Below the pieces are notes generated by a model. The model saw only the letters and a program-made list of their open reading frames with translations, was not told the origin of the DNA and searched no databases. The position numbers and the translations under genes are program-made. DNA of 64,000 bases from CATQHB01 sp965262595 (GTDB lineage: Bacteria; Chloroflexota; Dehalococcoidia; Lucifugimonadales; UBA3495), in assembly GCA_965262595.1 (NCBI GenBank), contig OZ253548.1, positions 1,240,001-1,304,000 of the forward strand, given 5' to 3'. Shown in pieces: positions 52,184 to 61,696 of the stretch (position 1 is its first letter; each line of letters begins with the position of its first letter).

Positions 52184-52702
52184 ATGTTTCGGCGTCCGCT
52201 GCCGGATGAAATCGAAGAGCGACCTCATTTCAGCAAGGTCGAGCGCATCGGTGGCGCCGTCTCCCACGCCATTCCCCTGCTTATCGGCATCCCCCTGGCT
52301 TTTCTGCTGGGCAATCTGATTACGGGTTTATTGCCCTGCCCCATAATTGCCTACATTATTTCCCGTTCTTTCCGAAGCCGCCAATTGGAATGGGGAGCGT
52401 TCCAGAGTTTACAGGCCACGCTGATGCAGTTGATTCTGGTGGTCACCGCTTTTACCGCCACTCTATTTGGGGACGCCTCCCGGGGCACATTGTTCGCCGG
52501 CTCCGGCGGGTTTCTCATATTTCTTTATACTCTCTGGGGGGCTTGGGATACGGCGTTCGGGTATGACTTTCGATATATTTTCATCAGCAACCTGGTTGAC
52601 CGCATAACCTCAGCCAACTTGCAGCGTCAGCAGCGGCGGCAGCAACGGTCAGACCGGTCCGCAGAAGAGAACGGAGACCTCCCACCGGACTCGCCTCGGT
52701 AG
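52184..52702 (+). CDS. DUF4870/Tic20-like membrane protein
   Basis: 172 residues. Three to four hydrophobic helices (about 27-60, 80-97, 105-122) with the pattern HAIPLLIGIPLAFLLGN...IIAYIISRSFRSRQLEWGAFQSLQATLMQL, the layout of DUF4870 (Tic20-related) proteins. The C-terminal 30 residues are Gln/Arg/Ser-rich and charged. The function of the family is unknown. It starts 15 bp after fabF, so it shares its transcript. Confidence 0.78.
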   Translation: MFRRPLPDEIEERPHFSKVERIGGAVSHAIPLLIGIPLAFLLGNLITGLLPCPIIAYIISRSFRSRQLEWGAFQSLQATLMQLILVVTAFTATLFGDASRGTLFAGSGGFLIFLYTLWGAWDTAFGYDFRYIFISNLVDRITSANLQRQQRRQQRSDRSAEENGDLPPDSPR

Positions 52703-52766
52703 AATCGCTGACATTTGCGTCTGGCTCAATTCCCGGCTACCGGTTAACCTAATCCAAGTGCGGCTT

Positions 52767-52795
52767 TTGACGCTTCTCTACCGTGTATATATCAT
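52767..52795 (+). promoter_or_regulatory. recJ promoter
   Basis: TTGACG (52767-52772), 17-bp spacer, TATCAT (52790-52795). Each box differs from consensus by one base. Confidence 0.6.
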
Positions 52796-52822
52796 TCCAT
52801 AGTAACCCAGTACACCAACCCG

Positions 52823-52843
52823 GCCTGCCTAATTCCGGCAGGC
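52823..52843 (+). other. Hairpin in the recJ leader
   Basis: GCCTGCC (52823-52829) and GGCAGGC (52837-52843) with a 7-nt loop, downstream of the recJ promoter. There is no T run, so it is more likely a leader structure than a terminator. Confidence 0.4.
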
Positions 52844-52913
52844 TGCCGCGTTTAGATAGCCGCCCAGTATTCCATGGGGCGAGACAATTCAGGCCAAAAC
52901 TTGCGAGTAGCCG

Positions 52914-54626
52914 ATGAAAGAAATTAAACCTACCAATACCAGAGGCTGGCAGATGCCCCCAACGGAAGCCCTGGAAGGGAGCAGCTTGCCGGACGACCTG
53001 CCTCCGGCCCTGACTTCGATACTATTGACCCGCGGTATCAATAGCGCGGAAAACCTGCGGTTCTTTCTGGAACCTCCTCACCGCCTTCCCTACTGTCCTC
53101 TGCGGTTGAGCGGGATGGAACCGGCCCTGCAACGACTTTACAGCGCCATCAAGCGCAAAGAAACAGTGGGTATCGTCGGAGACTTCGACGTGGACGGTGT
53201 TACCGGCGCCGCGATTCTGGCGGAAGGGCTGGCCGATTTTTCCATCCCTACCATTCCCTATTTGCCGCACCGAGTTGATGAAGGTCACGGGCTATCCACC
53301 GCCGCAGTAAATTTGCTGGCCGACCAGGGCGCCGGATTAATAATCACGGTGGACTGCGGTGTCTCCTCCGAAGCAGAGGTAGCGCAAGCCCGGCAACGGG
53401 GCATCGACGTAATAATCACCGACCACCACGTTCCTCCGGCAAACCCTCCAGAGGCGATTGCCATCATAAATCCGCGTATGCCGGGAGACGAATATCCTTT
53501 TCCCGACCTTTGCGGGGCCGGGCTGGCTTTCAAGCTGATGCAGGGGCTCTACAATCTTCACGGGCAAGCCTGGCCTCGTAGCTTGCTCGAACTGGCGGCC
53601 CTGGGCACCATTGCCGACCTGGTGCCCCTGTTGGATGAAAATCGTTTCCTGGTACGCGAGGGGTTGAAAGAGTTGTCCCGAACCAGCCGCCCCGGTCTCC
53701 GCGCCCTGTACCAGAGGGCCGGCATTCACCCGGACAACCTGAACACCGAAACCGTTTCTTTCCAGATTTCGCCCCGTCTGAATTCGCCGGGTCGAATGGG
53801 ACACGCCCTCGACAGTTTGCGGCTGCTGACCACCCGCTCTTCAAGAGAGGCCGAAACCCTGGCCGGCCGGTTGGAGGAACTGAATCAAAACCGGCGAGAA
53901 TTGACCCGGCAGGTCCTTGCCAACGCCCAAGCCCAGGTAGAGAGTTGGGAAACTTTGCCGCCGGTGATCCTGGTAGAAGACCCCTTGATTACCCCGGGAG
54001 TGGCCGGTCTGGTCGCCGGACGGCTGGCCGAGTCTTTCCACCGCCCGGCCGTAGCCCTGGCCCAAGTAGATGCGGATAACTTGATGGCCAGTGGGCGGAG
54101 CATACCGGAGTTTAACCTGATAGAAGCGTTCGAACGTTGTCAGGACCTGTTTGTGCGCTATGGCGGACATCATCAGGCCGCGGGATTTACCGTAAATCGA
54201 GAACAATTACCCCTGTTAAAGGGACGCCTGTCCGCCATTGCCGGGGAACTCCTTGAAGAAGCGGACTTGCGGCCAATCCGTTCTATTGACGCCCAGATAA
54301 AATTAGCCGACCTGACTCCCGATTTCCGGTCCAGGCTGTCCGAACTGGAGCCATTCGGCCAGGGTAATCCGCAACCGGTATTCCTGACTCGGGGGTTAAA
54401 GGTTACTGCGGTTTACTATATGGGCAACCAGGATCAACATTTGAGGTTGCAGCTCGAGGAAGGACGCCGCCGATATACCGCCCTGGCTTTTAATCGGGCC
54501 GCCGAATGGGACCATGGCGCATCGACTATTGACCTGGTTTACTCCATTAATATGGAAATCTGGCGAGGGTTGGAAAGGATGAATCTATTGGTTCTGGATT
54601 TCCAACGGTCTGGGTCGGAGGGCTGA
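52914..54626 (+). CDS. recJ: Single-stranded-DNA-specific exonuclease RecJ
   Basis: 570 residues. 5'-3' exonuclease acting in RecF-type recombination and mismatch repair. DHH phosphoesterase motifs: VGIVGDFDVDGVTGAAIL (motif I), ITVDCGVSS, IITDHHVPP (motif III), and DLCGAGLAFKLMQGL. The DHHA1 part has RYGGHHQAAGFTV. A C-terminal OB-fold follows with LSELEPFGQGNPQPVF. All metal-binding Asp/His are intact. Start ATG 52914. recA-recX is about 35 kb upstream. Confidence 0.95.
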   Translation: MKEIKPTNTRGWQMPPTEALEGSSLPDDLPPALTSILLTRGINSAENLRFFLEPPHRLPYCPLRLSGMEPALQRLYSAIKRKETVGIVGDFDVDGVTGAAILAEGLADFSIPTIPYLPHRVDEGHGLSTAAVNLLADQGAGLIITVDCGVSSEAEVAQARQRGIDVIITDHHVPPANPPEAIAIINPRMPGDEYPFPDLCGAGLAFKLMQGLYNLHGQAWPRSLLELAALGTIADLVPLLDENRFLVREGLKELSRTSRPGLRALYQRAGIHPDNLNTETVSFQISPRLNSPGRMGHALDSLRLLTTRSSREAETLAGRLEELNQNRRELTRQVLANAQAQVESWETLPPVILVEDPLITPGVAGLVAGRLAESFHRPAVALAQVDADNLMASGRSIPEFNLIEAFERCQDLFVRYGGHHQAAGFTVNREQLPLLKGRLSAIAGELLEEADLRPIRSIDAQIKLADLTPDFRSRLSELEPFGQGNPQPVFLTRGLKVTAVYYMGNQDQHLRLQLEEGRRRYTALAFNRAAEWDHGASTIDLVYSINMEIWRGLERMNLLVLDFQRSGSEG

Positions 54627-54722
54627 AACCGTTCCCTTTTCAGGTACGGTCCAGCTTCCCTGCCTTAAGTCCGGCCTGCGGAGTTGACCTTGATCGGCAA
54701 GAGCCACAAATCTCGCCCTCTT

Positions 54723-55196
54723 TCAATCCGCCGGCTTTTCCCAGGGGAAATACTGGTAAACCGTGTCCCGCAGGAAAAAGGGTTCGAAGTTGAGGAAGTA
54801 ATCGGCCTGGAAATTACTGGTGTAACGGGTATAAAGGGCAGCGTAACGGACATCCAGTCGGTCATAAGGCGGCTTACTGAAAATCCGGTCCTTGATACGT
54901 AGGAACGCCTTTCCGGTATCGTTAATTTCATCCACGACCAGGATTCGCTGATGGTTGCCGAGGTTGTCCAGAAGGTTGTCGCCGTTGATAAAAAACAACG
55001 GACGCTCCAGGAAGTGACATACGTGGGTGGCAGGCACCAACCCGCCTCGCACCACCGCAACTATAGCATCGGGCTGCCAGCCGTCCGCTGAAGCAGCAAT
55101 CAAGTCGCACAGCAAGCTGATGCCATGGCAGATTTCTGAATATTCGACGTAGCGCCGTTGCTGCTCCATACTCATTGGTGCGGTCTGATTCTCCAT
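54723..55196 (-). CDS. Phosphoribosyltransferase-domain protein (purine PRTase-like)
   Basis: 157 residues. The PRPP-binding motif ILVVDEINDTGKAF (canonical VVDDxxDTG) is clear, after an N-terminal AIVAVVRGGLVPATHV that matches the type I PRTase beta1-alpha1 region of xanthine/guanine phosphoribosyltransferases (E. coli Gpt-like). The second acidic residue is Glu (DE) rather than Asp. The hood is short. Likely a purine-salvage or related PRTase; the base cannot be named. It stands alone, 197 bp downstream of lgt. Confidence 0.82.
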   Translation of the reverse strand: MENQTAPMSMEQQRRYVEYSEICHGISLLCDLIAASADGWQPDAIVAVVRGGLVPATHVCHFLERPLFFINGDNLLDNLGNHQRILVVDEINDTGKAFLRIKDRIFSKPPYDRLDVRYAALYTRYTSNFQADYFLNFEPFFLRDTVYQYFPWEKPAD

Positions 55197-55393
55197 CGGG
55201 GCGCCCGATAATCAGGTCTGGAACAGAAGCAAACGGGATGCAGCAAGATGCCGGTTAGCATCTGCGCTGCCGACAATATCGACCGCAGGCAACCGATCCC
55301 TTGGCTCTCCGCCGCACTGGCAGCCGAAACCTTACCTCTAAATCCAACTGGGTGATGCACGACTTTCCGGGCTAGTCAGGTTGCCCGGCGCCT

Positions 55394-56278
55394 CTAAGAC
55401 CTTCTGCCCTCGCGGCGGTTTACGCTGACGAATTGGGCCTTATATACCAGCAGCGGAACGGCAATAACGATGATGATCAAGGCCACAATTTGCGCCTCGT
55501 TCAACACCCCGCCCCAGTAGGTGTTTTGCTCAACACGCAGGAAGCTCAGGAAGAAGCGGCCAACGGAGTAAAGGGCGCCGTAAAGCACAAACAGCATTCC
55601 GTCAGGCCGCAGACGATTGCGCAACGGCCATATAATTGCAAGCAAGGCCAAATCAAACAACAGCTCATAAGCTACCGCCGGATGGCTGGCGGCTCGGCTC
55701 AAACCGGGGCTGTCCAGGTGCGTATAAACCACTCCCCAAGGCAGGTCGGTAAACTTGGCCCAATGCTCTCCGTTGATCACATCTCCGATGCGCCCGATAG
55801 CCATGGCAATAAGCAAGACCGGAGCGGCGAGGTCGGCCAGAATGCCAACAGACGGCAGGGGAGCCTTTTGCGGTTCCCCGGCAAATCTCAGATACTTTCC
55901 CCATAGGGCCAGGAACCAATTGGAGTTGCGGATCAGGACGTAGGAGGAGCCACCGGCAAACCCGCCCAGAATCGCGCCATAGATGGCGATTCCACCCTTC
56001 CAAACCATGAATATTGACAATGGGTCGGCGGCATACCAAGCCCAGAAATCTATAACGTGAAGTATGCGGGCGCCAATAATACCGCCAATAATGCACCATA
56101 CCGCGACCGACAGAATGGCATCGCCGTCCATTCCATCCCGACTGCCCCAACGAACCGCCAATGTAACCGCGACAGCGACGGCCACAAAGGTCAGGAAGCC
56201 ATGCCAGGACAAGAGGAAGGGGCCGAAGTCCAGAATGTACGGATTGAAGGGAATGCTGATTGCGCCCAAAATGCTCAT
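55394..56278 (-). CDS. lgt: Phosphatidylglycerol:prolipoprotein diacylglyceryl transferase
   Basis: 294 residues, about seven membrane helices. Lgt transfers diacylglyceryl from phosphatidylglycerol to the lipobox Cys. The signature is GRIGDVINGEHWAKFTDLPWG (canonical GRxGNFxNxE, here with Asp for Asn), with SHPAVAYELLFDL (H...PxxxYE) and FLSFLRVEQ (FxR region). The N-terminal WHGFL segment supplies the conserved His. It follows ispE by 67 bp in a leftward rsmA-ispE-lgt set. Its presence implies lipid-anchored exported proteins in this organism. Confidence 0.93.
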   Translation of the reverse strand: MSILGAISIPFNPYILDFGPFLLSWHGFLTFVAVAVAVTLAVRWGSRDGMDGDAILSVAVWCIIGGIIGARILHVIDFWAWYAADPLSIFMVWKGGIAIYGAILGGFAGGSSYVLIRNSNWFLALWGKYLRFAGEPQKAPLPSVGILADLAAPVLLIAMAIGRIGDVINGEHWAKFTDLPWGVVYTHLDSPGLSRAASHPAVAYELLFDLALLAIIWPLRNRLRPDGMLFVLYGALYSVGRFFLSFLRVEQNTYWGGVLNEAQIVALIIIVIAVPLLVYKAQFVSVNRREGRRS

Positions 56279-56345
56279 CGGTTTGCTTTCACCCAGAGAT
56301 AAAGATTTACTAATAGTCCGGAATAAACAACCAAGGGGAACTTAC

Positions 56346-57248
56346 TTACCGGTGCGGCCTATAAGGCCACCCGTCGGGTCGGTCAAGAGTATGTACAAAA
56401 TACGCTTCTGCCCCATGGGGTTGCAAGGCTTTTGCCAGCCGGAAGTGCTCCTCTTCGCCGGAGGGCAGGCAAAACAGCGCCGGCCCGGAGCCGGATAGGT
56501 GCGGCCGCCGACCGGTTACCCGTTCCACCAAACGATACAGTTCCTCCAGGTTGGGAAACATCCTGAATGCCGCCGCTTCGAATACATTATATCGTAAAGC
56601 CGCCGCACACCGGCCAGCCTTCAGGTTTTCCACCATCTTTCGGGTAATATCCCCGTCGCTGTAATCCGACGGAGTCAGTTCGGCATAAAGCCGGGGCGTC
56701 TTGTTCTCCAGGGTTGCCGTGGGACAGACAAGCGTAACTCCCTGCCCGGATTTTGCCGGCGTAGGTTCAATCGGCTCAATCGGCTCAATTACCTCTCCCC
56801 GGCCGCTGGCCAAGGCGACGCCGCCTTGCAGAAAAAAGGGCACATCCGAACCCAGCGTCATCCCAATCCTTGAGAGCTCATGCAACGGCAGATTCAATTG
56901 CCAGAGCCGGTTCAGGGCAAGCAATGCGGCCGCGGCATCACTACTGCCACCACCCAAACCCATGCCCACCGGAATATTCTTCTTTATATAGATGTGAGCT
57001 TTAGGGGGCAATCCGCAGCGTTGAGCCAGTGCCATCGCTCCCCGCCACACCAGATTGGCTTCGCCGTTCAGGGACCGATCATCACATTCAACCACCAGGC
57101 CCGGGCCGCGGTCCGGGTTAGGGTCAATCTCCAACTGGTCGGCCAAGTCAATGGTTTGAATAACCGTCCTTACCTCGTGATAGCCATCATATCTTCGGCC
57201 CAGCACCTCGAGGGTGAGGTTCAATTTGGCAAAGGCCGAAACTTTCAA
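56346..57248 (-). CDS. ispE: 4-diphosphocytidyl-2-C-methyl-D-erythritol kinase
   Basis: 300 residues from TTG 57246-57248, whose TTGA overlaps the rsmA stop codon; longer starts reach to ATG 57311. IspE phosphorylates CDP-ME in the MEP isoprenoid pathway. GHMP-kinase motifs: VSAFAKLNLTLEVLGRRYDGYHEV, VGMGLGGGSSDAAAALLAL (ATP loop) and LSGSGPALFCL. A 9-bp tandem repeat encodes IEPIEPIEP in a loop near residue 180, so this region probably tolerates change. Operonic with rsmA and lgt. Confidence 0.93.
   Translation of the reverse strand: MKVSAFAKLNLTLEVLGRRYDGYHEVRTVIQTIDLADQLEIDPNPDRGPGLVVECDDRSLNGEANLVWRGAMALAQRCGLPPKAHIYIKKNIPVGMGLGGGSSDAAAALLALNRLWQLNLPLHELSRIGMTLGSDVPFFLQGGVALASGRGEVIEPIEPIEPTPAKSGQGVTLVCPTATLENKTPRLYAELTPSDYSDGDITRKMVENLKAGRCAAALRYNVFEAAAFRMFPNLEELYRLVERVTGRRPHLSGSGPALFCLPSGEEEHFRLAKALQPHGAEAYFVHTLDRPDGWPYRPHR
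56764..56790 (-). repeat. 9-bp tandem repeat in ispE
   Basis: GGTTCAATC, GGCTCAATC and GGCTCAATT in tandem (56764-56790, plus-strand reading), encoding (Ile-Glu-Pro)3 on the minus strand. Confidence 0.9.
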
Positions 57249-58099
57249 CCCAGCCCCCGGATCAGGTCCCCGTCCTTTTCCTTCTCCCAAGTCGCGTAAA
57301 CAACCGCCCATTCTTCCAGCGCCAGAGTCTCCGCCCGCCGTCGGCCGTCAATGCCGGCGGCTTCCAACAGCAGACCGCCCACTTTTTCGGGAATGCCTAA
57401 TCCGTGGCTCAAGGAGTTGCGCAACTGCTTGCGGGGGGCGGAAAAACCGGCTCGGGCCAGGTCAAAGAAAGCGTTCGTATCGGCCACTTCCACCAAGGGC
57501 CGGTCTCGCAAATCCAGCCGCACCACTGCCGAGGTAACTTTGGGGGCTGGGCGAAAGGCCGACGGGGGCACCTCGCAGACCAGCCGAGGCACGGCATAAA
57601 ACTGGGTAGCGACCGAAAGCAGCGACATCTTGCCAGGAGCGGCGGACATACTCTTCGCCACCTCCAGTTGAACCATCAAAACCATCAACTGCGGGTGGTG
57701 CCCCGATTCCACAAAACGGCGGATAATTGGGTTGGCCGCATAGTAGGGCAAATTGGCCACCAGTTTATAAGCAACACCGGCATCCACCAGGGAGCCAATA
57801 TCAACCGTCCGCGCGTCGGCGGTCACGACCGCCAGATTTTGCGGATTGCCTAACCGGTTTGGCAGGGCGTCGGCTAACCCGGAGTCGATTTCTACTGCTA
57901 CCACCTGGGCGGCGCGCTGCAGCAGCCGACGAGTTAAGGCGCCCCGGCCTGGGCCAATTTCCAGCGCCACATCCCCGGTGTTCAAATCCGAAGCCGCCAG
58001 GATGCAATTGAGGATATGATCATCAATCAGAAAATGCTGCCCAAGGGATTTGCGGGGCTTGGCCGGAGACACTGAAGGTGTATTCGGAGGAATAGTCAC
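57245..58099 (-). CDS. rsmA: 16S rRNA (adenine1518/1519-N6,N6) dimethyltransferase KsgA/RsmA
   Basis: 284 residues. The N-terminal KSLGQHFLIDDHIL, motif I LEIGPGRGALTRRLL, VAVEID, and catalytic NLPYYAANPIIRRF identify it. QLEVAKSMSAAPG and FRPAPKVTSAVVRL complete the family set. It dimethylates two adenines near the 3' end of 16S rRNA. Start GTG 58097-58099, which overlaps the stop of a small upstream open frame (GTGA). ispE begins at its stop codon. Confidence 0.95.
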   Translation of the reverse strand: MTIPPNTPSVSPAKPRKSLGQHFLIDDHILNCILAASDLNTGDVALEIGPGRGALTRRLLQRAAQVVAVEIDSGLADALPNRLGNPQNLAVVTADARTVDIGSLVDAGVAYKLVANLPYYAANPIIRRFVESGHHPQLMVLMVQLEVAKSMSAAPGKMSLLSVATQFYAVPRLVCEVPPSAFRPAPKVTSAVVRLDLRDRPLVEVADTNAFFDLARAGFSAPRKQLRNSLSHGLGIPEKVGGLLLEAAGIDGRRRAETLALEEWAVVYATWEKEKDGDLIRGLG

Positions 58100-58323
58100 C
58101 GCATTTCAAAAGCGCCGTAAATAATAACCATCATCAGAGACCGCGCACCTCCCATCGACGAGGACTTCTTGAGCGTGTCCCGAACCATAACTCGGGTCAG
58201 GCTTTCCCACGGCACCCACAGATACCTGTTTACCGTTGCTTCCTCTCGGATCTGGCGGGGTTCGCAAGCCTGCGCCGCGTGGGACCCGGCCTTCAACACT
58301 ATCGCTCGGGATATTGGCCCCAA
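58096..58323 (-). CDS. Unrecognised short open frame coupled to rsmA
   Basis: 75 residues, basic, with no domain I recognise. Its TGA overlaps the rsmA GTG start (GTGA), which is a typical sign of coupling, and it lies in the same direction. Composition and lack of an obvious ribosome-binding site argue against it. It could be a leader peptide or chance. Confidence 0.25.
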   Translation of the reverse strand: MGPISRAIVLKAGSHAAQACEPRQIREEATVNRYLWVPWESLTRVMVRDTLKKSSSMGGARSLMMVIIYGAFEMR

Positions 58324-58870
58324 AAGTACAGCCTAAGGGAGGAATTCCACCCCGCTATAGCGGATTGCGGGTATAGGGCACCGCTAGCTCCCCGTCTAGC
58401 ACGGCCTCTCCATCAATGTTAGGGTAGTCCCGCTACCCTGTCAAATACCCCGGCCAAGGATTCGGCTGAATGTACGGAAGGATCGCCCCGGCCCGGCCAC
58501 GGGGCAACCGATAACCTTTGGAACGGGGCGGTTATCCCGGGATATGAAACCGCAATTGGGGAGCCGGAGTCGTTGCGGGACCACCGCAGCCGGCCCGGAG
58601 GCGTATCCAGAGTCTTTCACGAGTACCGTTTCAGGTCGATCTCCGCTTACCCTGAACCTAACGTAGGACTGGTACATACTCCCGCTCATCCTGAGCCGGC
58701 GGAAGGGCCGGCTCACCACGAGCGGATTTCCCCTGACAATCAAATGGCGCTGTTTGCGTATCAGCAACTGATTTGTCCCCAATCCCACCCGATGTTAGAA
58801 TTAACCGGCAATTAGGCCGACAATTCGAAGCTGATTATATTAAGGCGTGGTCGTTGACGCGAAACCTGCA
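58324..58870. other. Long intergenic region upstream of galU
   Basis: About 540 bp without a recognisable gene. It contains the third copy of the dispersed repeat (58685-58740). No strong promoter for galU was found; an AT-rich patch lies at about 58833-58842. Confidence 0.5.
58685..58740 (+). repeat. Dispersed repeat, copy 3
   Basis: TCATCCTGAGCC, GGCGGAAGGGCC, GGCTCACCACGAGCGGATTT and CCCCTGACAAT in order, matching 42797-42850 on the same strand and 13347-13403 on the opposite strand. Confidence 0.75.
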
Positions 58871-59767
58871 ATGCGAATAAGAAAAGCGGTCATCCCTGCT
58901 GCCGGGTTGGGCACCCGATTCCTGCCGATTACCAAATCGGTTCCCAAGGAACTTTTGCCCATATTAGAAAAGCCCATGCTCCAGTATGTAGTAGAGGAAG
59001 CGGTAGAAGCCGGTATTGAGGAAGTGATTATCGTCACCGCTCGGGGAAAAGAATCCATCGCCGCCTACTTTCAACCTCGCCCGGAACTGGAAGAACGCCT
59101 GGCCGAAAACGGGGAGGCCGACCTGCTGGAGAAAATCCGGTATGCCTCCAATTTGGTCCGGGCTTCCTTTGTTATCCAGGAGCAACCCCTCGGTCTGGGC
59201 CACGCCGTGTTGACCGCCCGGGAGGCGGTGGGGGATGAGCCATTTGTCGTTATTCTGCCCGACGACATTGTGGCCCACACTCCGGGGGTAATCGCCCAAA
59301 TGCTGCAGGTCGCGGAGCAGTTCAACTCCGGAGCGGCAGACGGAAAGTTTGCCGGCATCGTAGCAGTGGAGCAGATGCCCTGGGAAGTTATACACAACTA
59401 CGGGGTGGTGGACGCCGAACCGTCCCCGGAGCAGCCTCGGACGCATAAGGTGCGCCGGTTGGTGGAAAAGCCATCCCGGGCCGAGGCCCCTTCCAATCTG
59501 ACCATAGTAGGCCGTTACCTCCTGCCGCCGGAGATTTTTGACTGTTTGGAACGGACACCGCCGGGCGCTAGAGGAGAAATCCAGTTGACCGACGGGATTG
59601 GGCTGCTGCTGGAAAGCCGGGACGTTTACGCCTATGAGTTTCTGGGCGCCCGCTACGACGGGGGATCTCCCCTGGGCCTGCTGCGGGCATCCCTGGAGTT
59701 TGCCCTGGCCCGGGAGGATACCGCCGAGGCCACCAGAGCCCTACTTAAGTCCTTGGCCAAGACCTAG
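58871..59767 (+). CDS. galU: UTP-glucose-1-phosphate uridylyltransferase
   Basis: 298 residues from ATG 58871; the frame extends to a GTG at 58847. It makes UDP-glucose for glycan and glycolipid synthesis. The signature AVIPAAGLGTRFLPITKSVPKELLPI is complete, with ARGKESI, QEQPLGLGHAVL, VVILPDDIV and GEIQLTDGI. Typical bacterial GalU length. No ribosome-binding site is obvious before ATG 58871. Standing alone behind a long intergenic region. Confidence 0.93.
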   Translation: MRIRKAVIPAAGLGTRFLPITKSVPKELLPILEKPMLQYVVEEAVEAGIEEVIIVTARGKESIAAYFQPRPELEERLAENGEADLLEKIRYASNLVRASFVIQEQPLGLGHAVLTAREAVGDEPFVVILPDDIVAHTPGVIAQMLQVAEQFNSGAADGKFAGIVAVEQMPWEVIHNYGVVDAEPSPEQPRTHKVRRLVEKPSRAEAPSNLTIVGRYLLPPEIFDCLERTPPGARGEIQLTDGIGLLLESRDVYAYEFLGARYDGGSPLGLLRASLEFALAREDTAEATRALLKSLAKT

Positions 59768-59791
59768 TTTAGCCATCCTTTGAGGTAATCT

Positions 59792-60574
59792 TTGTCCACA
59801 CCGAACACTCCGGAGACCGACGCAAACCGCGGTCCCCATTCCATGCCGCAAACCGGGCCGCAGTTCCCCGGTCTCATCTCACGCCGGGGCGTTGAACGGG
59901 CTGGCGCCTCCCTCCTTATCCTTTACTCCCTGGCGGTAACTGTTTCGGTGGCGGCTCGGGTGATCAGCGGCGCCGACCAGGTTACTGCCCTGGAATCCAT
60001 TATGATGATTGTGGTAAACTCCGGCTGGTACGTCGGTCACCAGACAGCTAACCTGATTTCCGCCTTCATCCTGGTTGCTCTATCGGCCGTTACCTACCGG
60101 GTGTTCCAACCCACCGACCGAAACCTGGCATTGGTCGGGGCCTTTATGCTTATTGCAGCGGGCATTTTCTCGTCTATTTCCAGCATCGGCGGGCTAGCGT
60201 TGGCGCAGGAATTTGGCGGCCTGCACCCGGCCCAAGTCGTGCTTACGGCCGGTAACCCCGAATCGACTTACGTTGTCTTCGAACCCCTGCGGGCGCTGGC
60301 CGGCAAGGTAGGATTCACCTTTTCCGGGTTGGCCCTGCTGGCCCTGGGCGGCCTGCTGGCCTGGAGCGGCGCCCTGCCCCGCTGGCTGGGTTGGCTGGGC
60401 ATTTTGGCCGGCGTCCTGATGTTCTTCATCTGGAACCCGGACGCCTCGTCTTTGCACCGCATCGGCGGTGGGGCCTATCTGCTATGGCTGCTACTGCTGG
60501 CCGGCTGGCTGCTCTTCCGGGGAACACGAGAGACAACTGCCGGAGACATTGATGCCGAAAAGGGAGAACACTGA
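59792..60574 (+). CDS. DUF4386-like multi-pass membrane protein
   Basis: 260 residues, six to seven hydrophobic helices beginning near residue 40. The LILYSLAVTVSVAARV start, the YRVFQPTDRNLALVGAFMLIAAGIFSSIS middle and the GLLAWSGALPRWLGWLGILAGVLM...GG end follow the DUF4386 pattern. The first 35 residues are polar and Pro-rich. The start is TTG 59792 after GAGGT. The stop overlaps the start of the next gene (TGATG), so the two are coupled. The function is unknown. Confidence 0.75.
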   Translation: MSTPNTPETDANRGPHSMPQTGPQFPGLISRRGVERAGASLLILYSLAVTVSVAARVISGADQVTALESIMMIVVNSGWYVGHQTANLISAFILVALSAVTYRVFQPTDRNLALVGAFMLIAAGIFSSISSIGGLALAQEFGGLHPAQVVLTAGNPESTYVVFEPLRALAGKVGFTFSGLALLALGGLLAWSGALPRWLGWLGILAGVLMFFIWNPDASSLHRIGGGAYLLWLLLLAGWLLFRGTRETTAGDIDAEKGEH

Positions 60575-61035
60575 TGCTTCAGATTTTATTGGTTTTCCAC
60601 ATATTCTTTGCCATTTGGCTGATGAGCCACCTGATCAGTTCCGCTTTCTGGAAGAAGCGGGCCGACCGCTCCGGCAACCTGGAACACATCGCTTCCACCG
60701 CCCAGGCTTTGGTTCGCGCCGACTACACCTTTACCGGGCCTGGCATCGTCGGCCTGCTGGTCACCGGCATTTGGCTGGGCGGGCTGACCGGCTGGGACCG
60801 GTTTCAAGAACTCTGGCTGTCTATTTCCCTTCTTCTGATAATTGTCATTGTCATTCTTTGGCTGGCGGTTCTGATGCCCCAGCAGCGCCGTATGGCCCGG
60901 CTGGCGCAGGAGAGTATCCCCGGCGGATCCCTGCAAGCGGACTACCTACGGGCCGGCAAGATTTGGTCCATTGCCGGAGGTATCACCACCTTGATACCAA
61001 TAATCATCCTGTTCCTGATGGTTCTCAAGCCTTGA
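60574..61035 (+). CDS. DUF2269-like small membrane protein
   Basis: 153 residues with four hydrophobic helices (about 3-22, 55-72, 80-102 and 130-150). The VFHIFFAIWLMSHLISSAFWKKRADRSGN start and the YTFTGPGIVGLLVTGIWL middle resemble DUF2269 integral membrane proteins. It shares one base with the stop of the preceding membrane protein gene, implying a two-component membrane unit. The function is unknown. Confidence 0.72.
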   Translation: MLQILLVFHIFFAIWLMSHLISSAFWKKRADRSGNLEHIASTAQALVRADYTFTGPGIVGLLVTGIWLGGLTGWDRFQELWLSISLLLIIVIVILWLAVLMPQQRRMARLAQESIPGGSLQADYLRAGKIWSIAGGITTLIPIIILFLMVLKP

Positions 61036-61183
61036 TTTCTTACGGTATTCCGCTCCGTATCCGGTCATTTACAGTTACCGACGCAAGACCGACTATGTCT
61101 ATAAGTACCAACACTATCGACAACCGCCAACGGAATATGCCGGCCCGGATTGCCACCCACGCCGCCGGATTTGAGGAGTAAAC

Positions 61184-61675
61184 GTGACTAGCCAGAAAGA
61201 GCAGCACCTGGAGAATATCAACGACATCCGGTCCGAGTTGTTTCAAATCCTGGAGGGCATGGACTACTGCCTGGACTGGCGTCCTGACCCGGAATCCTGG
61301 TCGGTGCGGGAAGTAATCACCCACATATTGAATACACCGCCGCCCGGCGTTCCCGGTATTTTGAAGGAAATGCTGGACGGAGATATACAGCAATTCGACC
61401 TGTGGGCCGACGAGAAGTATCTGACCCCGGAAGGGCAGAGCTGGGACCTCGGACAGCTTCGGGAGCAATTAGACCGCTATTTCGGTGCGCTGGAAGAAAC
61501 TCTGGCCTCGGCCACCGGGGACGACATCGTTAACACGTCGGTAATGGTGCACCAGAGAAACCGGCACTGGGATGAACCGCGAACGGCGCAATGGCTGTTG
61601 GAGCGGCTGTTCGCCGGCCACTGGAGAGAACACCTTGACCAACTGCGGGAACTGCGGAATGGCCTGGGCATTTAG
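61184..61675 (+). CDS. DinB-like four-helix metal-binding protein
   Basis: 163 residues. The His triad of the DinB/YfiT fold is recognisable: H47 in VITHILN, and H146 and H150 in AGHWREHL. PDPESWSVREVITH is the usual start of helix 2. DinB-fold proteins include thiol transferases dependent on bacillithiol or mycothiol and many uncharacterised DUF proteins. Start GTG 61184 with GAGGAG upstream. It lies 148 bp after the DUF2269-like gene and may be a separate transcript. Confidence 0.82.
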   Translation: MTSQKEQHLENINDIRSELFQILEGMDYCLDWRPDPESWSVREVITHILNTPPPGVPGILKEMLDGDIQQFDLWADEKYLTPEGQSWDLGQLREQLDRYFGALEETLASATGDDIVNTSVMVHQRNRHWDEPRTAQWLLERLFAGHWREHLDQLRELRNGLGI

Positions 61676-61696
61676 AGGGCATAGAAATATAGAGCT